Position numbers and translations under genes: made by a program. From the NCBI GenBank assembly GCA_013696045.1, contig JACCZH010000411.1, positions 1-18,281 of the forward strand: 18,281 nt of DNA. The letters run 5' to 3'. Below, piece by piece: positions 7,799-15,181 of this stretch (position 1 is its first letter; the number at the start of each line of letters is the position of its first letter). The notes beneath the pieces were generated by a model, which saw only the letters and a list, made by a program, of their open reading frames with translations, did not search any database and was not told where the DNA came from. This DNA comes from Chloroflexia bacterium. Lineage in GTDB: Bacteria; Chloroflexota; Chloroflexia; Thermomicrobiales; CFX8.

Positions 7799-9694
7799 AT
7801 GGGGACCAAGAAGCGCTACACGCCAGAGATGGCGGTTGATCTACTGGCTGTCAGCGACGTACAAATCTCCCCGGATGGCAGCCGTGTCGCGTTCAGCGTC
7901 GCGCCGGTTGGCCACATCGAGACAAATCCAACCTCAGCCATTTTTGTCGCGCCGAGTGACGGTTCGTCCACCCCGGTTTGCGTGGTCGGACGGGAGTGCA
8001 ACAACAGCTCACCACGCTGGTCCCCAAACGGCACGTCAATCGCGTTCTTGTCGGACCGCGCTAAACGTGGCGAGTCGCAGCTACACGTCGTGCAGGCCGG
8101 CGGTGGGCAGCCTCTCCGCCTGACCGGCGTTCGCGGAGGCGTCTCTTCACCGTCATGGATGCCCGATGGACAGGCGCTCGCAGTTTCCGTAAGCCGTCAT
8201 GGTTTCGAGAAGCGGGCCGAATCGAAATCGGAAATCAAGGTCGCTAGCGAACGGATTCGCCCGCGTGGACTTGTGTTGGTTCCCGTGCTTGGCGGAGCCG
8301 GTACTCCGGTCGGCCCCGAGGAAGGACATGTTTGGTCGTATGCAGTCTCACCTGACGGCACGAAGGTCGCCGCATCCACATCCCCATCCGAGGACCTGTC
8401 AGACAGCTGGGACAACGTGCAACTGCGAATTTATCCCATTCAGAGTAACGACATTCCAGTGGACATTGGGCGCTTCAGCCGTCCAACGGACCAAATCACC
8501 TGGTCATCAGACGGGAACCATCTGGCCTTCCTCGCCGCGAAGCTACCGGAAGCGCCTCACGGTTGCGTCTGGATTGTGAATACCCAGACGGGGGAGCTGA
8601 CAGCTCTCGATGAGCGCGGCATGAGCCAGAACTGGGCCGGGTTTGAGGGGTCGTCTCTCGTGGTGCTCAGTGTGGAGGGTCAGCGAACTCGACTGGACAC
8701 GACCGACATCGCCGGAAAGGGATGCGACCGGTTCGATCTGCCCGACGAGCTATCGCGGCGCTGGATACGCGATGTCAGCCTCAGCTCCGACGGCCGGACG
8801 ATGGCCGTCCTGGCCGAGCCCGATACCGCTCCGGCCGACATCTGGACAGTCCAGGACGGCAGCGCTGCAACCCGCATCACCCGTATAAACCCGCAGCTCG
8901 AAAATATAGAGCTGTCGAATCTCGAATCGCTGAACTGGCAATCGACCGATGGAACTTCCATCGACGGCTGGCTTCTCCGTCCGCCCGGCGCTGAGGATGG
9001 CACAAACCTCCCGTTGGTTGTGTATGTCCACGGTGGACCGTCATGGCAATGGGGCAACTGGTTCCATGGCACCTGGCATGACTGGGCGCATATTCTCGCC
9101 GCCCGTGGTTTTGCCGTGCTCCTGCCAAATCCACGTGGCTCTACCGGGCGTGGCGGCGACTTCACAGCCGCCAACGAGAACGACCTGGGAGGTCTCGACT
9201 TCGCTGACATCATGACCGGAGTCGATCACCTCGTAGAACGCGGCATTGCCGACCCGGACCGGCTCGGCATCGGCGGTTGGTCGTATGGCGGCTTCATCGT
9301 TGCCTGGGCCCTTGGCAAGACCGGTCGATTCAAGGCGGCGATTGCTGGCGCTGCCGTGACCAACTGGGTCAGCAAGATCGGCACAACCGATATCCGCCGT
9401 ATGAACGAGTCTCATTTCCCGGGCCAGCTGCACGAGGAACCGGACGCCTTATGGGAACGCTCGCCAGTACGCTACCTGAAGGATATGCAAACTCCCACCC
9501 TCATACTCCACGGCGAGGCCGATCCACGGGTGCCCGTCACGCAGGGGTTGGAGCTCTATCTGGGGTTGAAGGCGCTGGGCGTCGACACGGAGTTCGTTAC
9601 CTATCCGCGCCAAAAGCACGCCTTCCACGAACGCGCCTTCCAGCTCGATCTCCTCCAACGGGTCTGTGATTGGTATGAGCGGTATTTGAAATAG
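7799..9694 (+). CDS. S9 family peptidase (prolyl oligopeptidase / acylaminoacyl-peptidase type)
   Basis: The 631-residue protein has an N-terminal beta-propeller built from TolB/WD40-like repeats (VQISPDGSRVAFS, PRWSPNGTSIAFLSD, YAVSPDGTKVAAS, ITWSSDGNHLAFLA) over about residues 1-370, then an alpha/beta-hydrolase domain. The catalytic triad is visible: Ser495 in GWSYGG, Asp575 in GEADPRVP and His607 in KHAF; VYVHGGP near residue 410 forms the oxyanion region. Enzymes of this family cut short peptides or release blocked N-terminal residues, with the propeller limiting access to small substrates. No signal peptide is seen, so it should act in the cytosol on imported peptides. AAGGAAGAG about 9 nt before ATG supports the start. 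The next gene begins 10 nt after its stop, so both are in one operon. Confidence 0.93.
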   Translation: MGTKKRYTPEMAVDLLAVSDVQISPDGSRVAFSVAPVGHIETNPTSAIFVAPSDGSSTPVCVVGRECNNSSPRWSPNGTSIAFLSDRAKRGESQLHVVQAGGGQPLRLTGVRGGVSSPSWMPDGQALAVSVSRHGFEKRAESKSEIKVASERIRPRGLVLVPVLGGAGTPVGPEEGHVWSYAVSPDGTKVAASTSPSEDLSDSWDNVQLRIYPIQSNDIPVDIGRFSRPTDQITWSSDGNHLAFLAAKLPEAPHGCVWIVNTQTGELTALDERGMSQNWAGFEGSSLVVLSVEGQRTRLDTTDIAGKGCDRFDLPDELSRRWIRDVSLSSDGRTMAVLAEPDTAPADIWTVQDGSAATRITRINPQLENIELSNLESLNWQSTDGTSIDGWLLRPPGAEDGTNLPLVVYVHGGPSWQWGNWFHGTWHDWAHILAARGFAVLLPNPRGSTGRGGDFTAANENDLGGLDFADIMTGVDHLVERGIADPDRLGIGGWSYGGFIVAWALGKTGRFKAAIAGAAVTNWVSKIGTTDIRRMNESHFPGQLHEEPDALWERSPVRYLKDMQTPTLILHGEADPRVPVTQGLELYLGLKALGVDTEFVTYPRQKHAFHERAFQLDLLQRVCDWYERYLK

Positions 9695-9704
9695 GAGCCT
9701 GAAA

Positions 9705-10529
9705 GTGCCACGCATTCAAGCCAATGGAATTGAGCTTTTCTACGAACAGGCTGGCGAGGGTATTCCCCTTTTGGTCCAGGGGCACCACCATATTCCGTGG
9801 ATGGTGTTCCAGATTCCGTATTTCTCCCAGTTCTATCGCGTCATCACCTTCGACCGGCGTGGAACCGGGCGGTCCGCGTCGCCGCCAGGCGAGTGGACGA
9901 TCGCCGATTTCGCGGCGGACCTTGAGGGTCTGCTCGACGGACTGGAGATCGACAAAGCCATCATCGCTGGTGCATCACTCGGTGGAGTGATCGCCTGTCA
10001 GTTCGGGCTGGATTACCCGGACCGCGCCTCGGCGCTCGTTATCGGCCACACCGTGCCTTATTTTCGTGAGGACTCTCAACGCTGGGTGGACGAGCAAATC
10101 AAGGAAATTGAGGCCGGACGCCCACCGATTGTCGACCAGCCGAAATCCTTTGAATGGGAAAAGGCAGGTCCGCCGACGCAGCGTCCTGGGTTTGACGAGT
10201 CTGAATTTGGGCGCTATTTGGCGACACTTAACGCCGGACTGGGCAGCAACCAGGAGTCGGCCATCAAATCGTTGCGAGCGATCCGCGCATGGGACACTCG
10301 CCCGCGCGCCGAAGAGATGGCCAACCTGCCGATGCCTGTTATGGTGCTAGTCGGAGGCAACGAATCCCAGAAGACGGTCACGATGTCATATGAATGGCAC
10401 ACAGCAATTCCCGGCAGCGAGTTTTACATGCTGCCCAACACGCACCACGGCGCGGCGCGTGAGAATCCAGTCCTTTGGAATGAGGTCGTGCATGGGTTCC
10501 TGGGCCGTCACGGCCTGGGTGGTAATTAG
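9705..10529 (+). CDS. alpha/beta hydrolase
   Basis: The 274-residue product has the classic alpha/beta-hydrolase order: the N-terminal strand ANGIELFYEQAGEG, the FDRRGTGRS turn (about residues 49-57), the nucleophile elbow GASLGG with Ser91, and a C-terminal His in NTHHGA (His247 most likely). The acid position after the sixth strand reads LVGGNESQ, with Glu220 where an Asp is usual, so the acid is Glu220 or lies elsewhere. Substrates of such enzymes include esters, lactones and amides; proline-iminopeptidase-like activity would suit the peptidase neighbours but is not shown by the sequence. The start is GTG with AGGAG 7 nt upstream, overlapping the end of the S9 gene. The M28 gene follows 19 nt after the stop. 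Confidence 0.88.
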   Translation: MPRIQANGIELFYEQAGEGIPLLVQGHHHIPWMVFQIPYFSQFYRVITFDRRGTGRSASPPGEWTIADFAADLEGLLDGLEIDKAIIAGASLGGVIACQFGLDYPDRASALVIGHTVPYFREDSQRWVDEQIKEIEAGRPPIVDQPKSFEWEKAGPPTQRPGFDESEFGRYLATLNAGLGSNQESAIKSLRAIRAWDTRPRAEEMANLPMPVMVLVGGNESQKTVTMSYEWHTAIPGSEFYMLPNTHHGAARENPVLWNEVVHGFLGRHGLGGN

Positions 10530-10548
10530 AGCGCAAAGGAGAACATCA

Positions 10549-12324
10549 ATGAATCCTGCCTGGAAGGACGAAGAACTCGAATCCGCGGTACTGGCGGACA
10601 TTTCGATTGGCGCGCCTTGGGCACTGGTCGAACGATTCTCGTCCATCGTGCGCCTCTCCGGCTCCGAAGAGGAAGCCGAGGCCGCTCGGTCCATTACCAG
10701 CCAGCTAAGCGACTGGGGCGTTGAGCACACCGTTCATCATCCCATCTGCCTGATTAGCATCCCAGGACCGGCAACTCTGCGCACTCTCGAACCCGGCGGA
10801 CGCACCTTCACCGTGAAAACGACCGCTTTCTCGCCCCACACCAGCGGATCGGAAGTCGAGGCCGAGCTAGTCTATGTGCCTGGTCACCAGGCGGCCGGCA
10901 TCAACGAGCTCTTCTCGGAACAGCGTACCGCCTCTGATATCGATCTGCGCGGCAAAATCGTTATGACCGAGGGACTTGGGATCGCTGCCCGTGGCTTCGA
11001 CCTGGCGGCCTCCGGCGCGGTCGGCGCTATCTTCATCAACCCAGGTGAGCGCATTCACGAGGGCATCACCACCACATCCTGGGGATCGCCCGATCTGGAC
11101 TCCCTGGGACGGGTAGCGCCGGTCCCAATTCTCACCATCAATAGGCCTGAAGGCCAGCAGCTGATCGAGCTGCTCCAGCAAGGTACTGTCTCGATCGCCT
11201 TCTCGAACACCACTGACACCGGATGGCGGCCGATCCCAGTCATAGTCGCGGAGATCGCCGGAACCGATCTGCCCGAGGAGTTCGTCCTTTTTCATGGGCA
11301 TCTCGACTCCTGGCACGTTGGCGTGGGCGACAACGCCACCGGCGACGCAACCTTACTCGAGCTGGCGCGAGTCTTCCACCAGCACCGGGGCAAACTGCGA
11401 CGCTCGCTGAGGATTGCCTGGTGGAGCGGCCACTCGCACGGACGCTACGCCGGATCAACCTGGTATGCCGACACCTTCGCATTTGACTTGATGGCCAACT
11501 GCGTCTCACACGTGAACTGCGACAGTCCTGGTTGCCGGTGGGCGACGGTCTATGAGAACGTCGCCTGGATGAGCGAGGCCGAGGGGTTCTGCAAGCAGGC
11601 TATCAAGGACGTGACCGGACTCAGCTCCAGTGGCGAAGGACACGTGCTGCGGGCTGGAGACTGCTCGTTCAACAATCTCGGTATTTCCACCTACTTCATG
11701 CTCTCGTCAACCATGCCGGACGATCTACGGACGGAAAAGGGCTACTACCCGGTCGGAGGCTGCGGCGGCAACATCGCCTGGCACACCGAGGACGACACCA
11801 TGGATATTGCCGACCGCGACAATCTGTTGCGTGACATGCGAGTCTATGCCGCCGTGCTGCTGCGCTCGCTCAACGCGCCGGTCGTCCCGTTCGACTACCG
11901 CGCGACCGTGGTCGAGATGCGAGCCGCCGTTGAAAAGTACCAGTCCGGAGCCGGCGAACGCTTTGACTTCGCGCCCACCGTCAAAGCTCTTGACAGTTTG
12001 CGGAACGCTCTTGACCAACTCTACGACCGCACCTCGGAGCTGGGCACGAGCTCGGCGCGTGACGAACTGCGCCAGGCAAATGCCGGACAACGCGCCCTGG
12101 CTCGCATTCTGGTGTCGCTTGCCTACACCCGTGACGGCCGCTTCCGCCAAGACCCAGCTACCGCCATTCCCACGTTGCCCGACCTTGCACCAGCGAACCG
12201 CCTCGCAAGCGCCGACCCGAACACCACCATGGTCATTCAAACCCATCTCACTCGGGGCCAGAACCGTGTAGTATGGGAGCTAGGTCAGGCAATCCAGATC
12301 GCGGATCAGGTTTTGATGAGATAG
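10549..12324 (+). CDS. M28 family metallopeptidase with PA domain, variant active-site motif
   Basis: The 591-residue protein combines a PA (protease-associated) insert, about residues 95-225 (containing IDLRGKIVMTEG and FDLAASGAVGAIFINPGE), with an M28 aminopeptidase-type zinc domain. Expected ligands are visible: His251 and Asp253 (HGHLDSW), Asp261 (GDNATG), Asp325 (NCDSPG) and His412 (WHTEDDT). Where most M28 enzymes have adjacent Glu-Glu before GLxGS, this one reads WWSGHSHGRYAGS (around 291-303), with His295 and His297 and no acidic residue. The C-terminal 130 residues are helical and not part of the usual core. ATG 10549 is chosen because AAAGGAG lies 7 nt upstream; the frame is open to 10390, but that overlaps the hydrolase gene. 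No signal peptide is visible, so it is probably cytosolic. It ends the operon that starts at 7004. Confidence 0.87.
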   Translation: MNPAWKDEELESAVLADISIGAPWALVERFSSIVRLSGSEEEAEAARSITSQLSDWGVEHTVHHPICLISIPGPATLRTLEPGGRTFTVKTTAFSPHTSGSEVEAELVYVPGHQAAGINELFSEQRTASDIDLRGKIVMTEGLGIAARGFDLAASGAVGAIFINPGERIHEGITTTSWGSPDLDSLGRVAPVPILTINRPEGQQLIELLQQGTVSIAFSNTTDTGWRPIPVIVAEIAGTDLPEEFVLFHGHLDSWHVGVGDNATGDATLLELARVFHQHRGKLRRSLRIAWWSGHSHGRYAGSTWYADTFAFDLMANCVSHVNCDSPGCRWATVYENVAWMSEAEGFCKQAIKDVTGLSSSGEGHVLRAGDCSFNNLGISTYFMLSSTMPDDLRTEKGYYPVGGCGGNIAWHTEDDTMDIADRDNLLRDMRVYAAVLLRSLNAPVVPFDYRATVVEMRAAVEKYQSGAGERFDFAPTVKALDSLRNALDQLYDRTSELGTSSARDELRQANAGQRALARILVSLAYTRDGRFRQDPATAIPTLPDLAPANRLASADPNTTMVIQTHLTRGQNRVVWELGQAIQIADQVLMR

Positions 12325-12390
12325 GCCGTCCATTTTCCGCGCCGTCGTCATGGGAAACGTCCCTGTCCGGATGTACGTTGGGATACGATT

Positions 12391-13239
12391 CTAGTCCGAC
12401 ACCTCTGACAACTCCCGGCGGCGCTCATCAAGAGTGCGCAGCAGCCGGCGGCGGCGCAGACGCAGGTTAGCTAACTCGCGGCGCAGCGTCTCGTCCTCGT
12501 TCTTAAAGTAACGCTGGCGATCACGGTCGGTGCCACGAATCAGCCGCCCCACCGTCGAATTCTTCAACGCCTTGAGCTCAACCTGGAGCTCGGCGAACTC
12601 GCGCTCTCGCTGGCCGATGCGGGCTGTGATCGCGACTGGATCGTATGGGGTTACAGCCGATTCAGGCTCGGACCAGAGCAGGATCAGACGTTGCAGCTGA
12701 TCGGTGTCGCCGGCGTCACGCGCGCCGTTGGCGATACGCATGACCACTTCCCGGCGTGCCCGGTCAGTTTCGCCGGTTGCCAGATCGGGATGGATCAGAC
12801 GGGCCAGCTTGCGATAGATCGACAGCAGCTTCTTGCCACCTGGTTTGCGGCTAGCAGGCGCTGGAAACGAGCGTCGCTCGTCGCGTTGACCTCGCCACTC
12901 GGCCCAGAACGTGGCCGATTCGGCCCTCTCGGTGTTCTCCTCGTCGTCAAGCTCGCTGTCGGAAAGTGGCTTGTGCGACACGTTCAAACGTTGCAGCCGG
13001 AATTCCAGCCGGGAGACGATGCCAGCCAGGCTCTCGACATCTCTCTGCAAATTACCCAGTCGACCTTCAATCTCGCCCTTCACCGACCGCTGGGCTTCTT
13101 CCTCACCGGTTAGCTCGGAACGCAGGGCAGCAAGCGAAAGGTTCCAATGGGCAAGGTCAAGTTCAAGACGAACTCTCCGTAACTCATCAGTGAGCGCGAG
13201 TTGGCGGCTGCTGTTCTGTTGCTCGGAGGTGATTTTCAA
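12391..13239 (-). CDS. coiled-coil protein with embedded J-like (HPD) domain
   Basis: The 282-residue, highly charged protein has a predicted coiled coil at about residues 14-90, a Pro/Arg-rich linker, then KKLLSIYRKLARLIHPDLATG at 136-156, which resembles helix II and the HPD loop (150-152) of a J domain, followed by a helix (RREVVMRIANGARDAGD). A second long coiled coil, Arg/Glu/Leu-rich, runs from about 205 to the end. J domains stimulate the ATPase of DnaK/Hsp70 chaperones, so a co-chaperone or scaffold role is likely, but the first J helix is not obvious and the client is unknown. The start is TTG at 13239 with no clear Shine-Dalgarno, so it is uncertain. It converges with the M28 gene and diverges from the VWA gene. 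Confidence 0.8.
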   Translation of the reverse strand: MKITSEQQNSSRQLALTDELRRVRLELDLAHWNLSLAALRSELTGEEEAQRSVKGEIEGRLGNLQRDVESLAGIVSRLEFRLQRLNVSHKPLSDSELDDEENTERAESATFWAEWRGQRDERRSFPAPASRKPGGKKLLSIYRKLARLIHPDLATGETDRARREVVMRIANGARDAGDTDQLQRLILLWSEPESAVTPYDPVAITARIGQREREFAELQVELKALKNSTVGRLIRGTDRDRQRYFKNEDETLRRELANLRLRRRRLLRTLDERRRELSEVSD

Positions 13240-13284
13240 ATTGGTCCCGGACTCTGGATGGATACGGCCGATCGAACACTCAGC

Positions 13285-13314
13285 AAAAACGTCTGATGCT
13301 TAAAGGGCATCAGA
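13285..13314 (-). terminator. terminator-like hairpin upstream of the J-like gene (minus strand)
   Basis: TCTGATGC at 13292-13299 pairs with GCATCAGA at 13307-13314, an 8-bp stem with a 7-nt loop. Read on the minus strand it is followed by CGTTTTTG, giving a five-U run at 13289-13285. This looks like a short intrinsic terminator about 45 nt before the minus-strand start at 13239, so it may be an attenuator or may stop incoming transcription. Confidence 0.4.
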
Positions 13315-13316
13315 GA

Positions 13317-13322
13317 ATTGTA
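13317..13322 (-). promoter_or_regulatory. possible -10 box for the J-like gene
   Basis: On the minus strand this reads TACAAT, 5 of 6 to consensus. The hexamer 17 nt upstream (TGGCCC) is a poor -35. The predicted start would fall inside the neighbouring hairpin, which weakens the call. Confidence 0.2.
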
Positions 13323-13410
13323 CCCACTGCCATGCTCTGGGGCCACCGACCATTGACAGCGTGAGCAATCACTACCCCGTGACCTGACCGTCCGCCTTAG
13401 CTCAGCGGAG

Positions 13411-13416
13411 TACAAT
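13411..13416 (+). promoter_or_regulatory. possible -10 box for the VWA gene
   Basis: TACAAT lies 19 nt before the TTG start at 13435 and 52 nt before ATG 13468. No convincing -35 is present at the right spacing. It is in the 195-nt divergent intergenic region, which otherwise holds only the minus-strand hairpin at 13292-13314. Confidence 0.25.
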
Positions 13417-13434
13417 TCCCCTCGCAACTACCAG

Positions 13435-14961
13435 TTGTTGCGCTATCCTGAACGCCCAACACCAGAAATGATGACGTCATTGTCACGCGACAACCGCGCC
13501 AGATACACAGCCTGGACCAACGGGCAATCCTTGGACATTGCGAGTCCAGGGGAGGTGCTCGACGGCCTGGCGGACAGCATCCTGGCCGACGGCGTTGAAT
13601 CTTCATTGACCAAGGCACTGCACCATGGGTTCTCGAGGGAAGGGGAACCACCTACTCCAGGACTGGACAACCTTCGCGACCGTTTAAGGGCTGAGGAGCG
13701 TTCCGCCGTCTCCGATCTGGCCGCGCAGATCGACGATGACGCATTGTCTGATGCTCTGGCCGGGACCACGGACGATACGCTCCGCCGCATGATCTCCGCC
13801 CTGCGCACGCGCTCGACATCGCTCATCGGATCGTTATCCGGCGCCTCCCCGGAAGCGCGCGCCGCGTTTGGTTCGCTGTTGGAAGCTTCCGCGCCGGCCG
13901 AAAACACGCAGGCGATCCCGGACCGTTTAGATGGCCTGGTTGAGCTCGCCCGCATGGAACGTCAACTGCGATCGTTGCGCTCTGTGCAAGAGGTCAACGT
14001 CGTCGATCTCGAACTGCTTGAACGCTTGCTCGGACAAGATGCCGGCAATGCCTTCAGTCAACTCATTGGATCTCTCCAGGCATTTACCGAATCTGGATAT
14101 GTTCAGAGCCGGGACTCACGAGCGGTCCTCAGCAGCCGGGCAGTGCAGAAAATTGGCGATACACTCCTGCAAGCTACCCTGAACCGGCTGGAAAGCCGCG
14201 CAGCCGGCCAGCACTTCCGGAGTGAACGTGGACACAGCCACGAGCCAGCAGGAGCAAGCCGTGATTACGAATTTGGCGATCCATTCGAACTCGACCTGGG
14301 ACAATCCATCCTGGGCGCGGTGAAACGCGGGGGCAAAACGCCGGTCAAACTGGACGTGTCGGATCTGAAGGTCCTCGACCGCGAGACCTCGGAGCGCGCC
14401 ACGACCATTCTGGCCGTCGATCTCAGCCGCTCGATGGGCGAGCGTGGTTACCTGTTGGCGGCCAAGAGGCTCGCGCTGGCTCTGACAACCTTTATCCGCA
14501 CCCGCTATCCACATGACGAGCTGCTTCTTATTGGCTTCTCAGAGTCCGCGCGACAGGTGAATCTGCAAGAGCTGGTGGAGCTGCAGTGGGACCGCTATGG
14601 CGTTGGAACGAATGTGCAGGACGCGCTGCGACTCGCAACCGGCATCCTTAATTCGCATCGTGGACGACGGCGCAACGTTGTACTCATTACCGACGGCGAG
14701 CCGACCGCCCATCGTGACACAACCGGACAAGTCGTCTTTAACCTCCCATCGTCTGACGAAACCGTCGCGCGCACATTCCGCGAGGCCCACCGTTTGCGAA
14801 GAGATGGCGTCTATCTATGTGTCTGTGTGATGTCAACTCAACAACAGGTTACGACATTCGGGCACGAGCTCGCGAAACAGGCCGCCGGTGACGCGCTGGT
14901 GACCGACCCGGATAACCTCGGCGCGGATCTGGTTATTACCTACAGCCGGCGACGCCATTAG
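13435..14961 (+). CDS. VWA domain protein with intact MIDAS
   Basis: The C-terminal part (about residues 320-500) is a von Willebrand factor A domain with a complete metal-ion-dependent adhesion site: DLSRS (Asp329, Ser331, Ser333), Thr392 in GTNVQDAL and Asp420 in ITDGEP. The N-terminal 300 residues are helical and acidic, with a YTAWTNGQ motif near residue 25 of the kind found in bacterial cytosolic VWA proteins paired with MoxR-type AAA+ ATPases, where the two remodel or insert metal into client proteins. No MoxR gene is in the window. The protein is about 508 residues, with no signal peptide. The start is uncertain: TTG 13435 gives the longest form, and ATG 13468 or 13471 is possible; none has a clear Shine-Dalgarno. 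It is divergent from the J-like gene. Confidence 0.85.
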   Translation: MLRYPERPTPEMMTSLSRDNRARYTAWTNGQSLDIASPGEVLDGLADSILADGVESSLTKALHHGFSREGEPPTPGLDNLRDRLRAEERSAVSDLAAQIDDDALSDALAGTTDDTLRRMISALRTRSTSLIGSLSGASPEARAAFGSLLEASAPAENTQAIPDRLDGLVELARMERQLRSLRSVQEVNVVDLELLERLLGQDAGNAFSQLIGSLQAFTESGYVQSRDSRAVLSSRAVQKIGDTLLQATLNRLESRAAGQHFRSERGHSHEPAGASRDYEFGDPFELDLGQSILGAVKRGGKTPVKLDVSDLKVLDRETSERATTILAVDLSRSMGERGYLLAAKRLALALTTFIRTRYPHDELLLIGFSESARQVNLQELVELQWDRYGVGTNVQDALRLATGILNSHRGRRRNVVLITDGEPTAHRDTTGQVVFNLPSSDETVARTFREAHRLRRDGVYLCVCVMSTQQQVTTFGHELAKQAAGDALVTDPDNLGADLVITYSRRRH

Positions 14962-14997
14962 AGCGGTTGCGGACGCTGCCTGGTTCGTGGAGAGAAA

Positions 14998-15042
14998 ATG
15001 ATGGAGATTAGCCTGTGGAATTGGTGGCCCTGGTTTGCGTAG
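14998..15042 (+). CDS. Trp-rich micro-ORF (14 codons), possible leader peptide
   Basis: The frame ATG ATG GAG ATT ... TAG encodes MMEISLWNWWPWFA, with four Trp in fourteen residues. GGAGAG at 14989-14994 sits 6 nt before the second ATG, a good Shine-Dalgarno. It follows the VWA stop by 36 nt, and its stop codon lies inside the left arm of the palindromic element at 15037-15122. The Trp run followed by a strong hairpin recalls an attenuator, but no plus-strand gene follows. It could equally be chance; no homology is claimed. Confidence 0.3.
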   Translation: MMEISLWNWWPWFA

Positions 15043-15122
15043 CCGCGCAATTCATTGCGCTATTCGTGTCTCGCTTCAGGGCTTCGGGCGGCGGCAAGCG
15101 CCAACACATTGCGCGGCTACGC
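15037..15122. repeat. second palindromic element (15-bp perfect outer arms)
   Basis: GCGTAGCCGCGCAAT at 15037-15051 is exactly complementary to 15108-15122. Just inside the left arm, GCGCAAT-TC-ATTGCGC (15045-15060) is a second, self-complementary hairpin. The whole 86-bp unit looks like a MITE- or REP-type dispersed palindrome and differs in sequence from the one at 4657-4738. It sits between the converging VWA and GGDEF genes and could stop transcription from both sides, although no U-run follows either arm. Apart from the micro-ORF, nothing else is seen in 14962-15181. Confidence 0.8.
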
Positions 15123-15181
15123 CAGAAAAGATAGGTCGGGTTTTGATCAGATTAACGAGCACAATCTCTCCGACAATTGCT

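Noticed and set aside
10390..10548. Upstream extension of the M28 gene
   Set aside because: It overlaps the hydrolase gene out of frame; ATG 10549 has AAAGGAG 7 nt upstream.
13353..13358. Perfect TTGACA on the plus strand in the divergent region
   Set aside because: No acceptable -10 lies 16-18 nt downstream; the TACAAT at 13411 is too far away.
14116..14514. Minus-strand open frame inside the VWA gene
   Set aside because: It is antisense to a gene with clear domain motifs and has no recognisable protein features.
14998..15122. Classical trp-operon leader with attenuator
   Set aside because: The next gene is on the opposite strand and is not a tryptophan biosynthesis gene, so a working trp attenuator is not supported.
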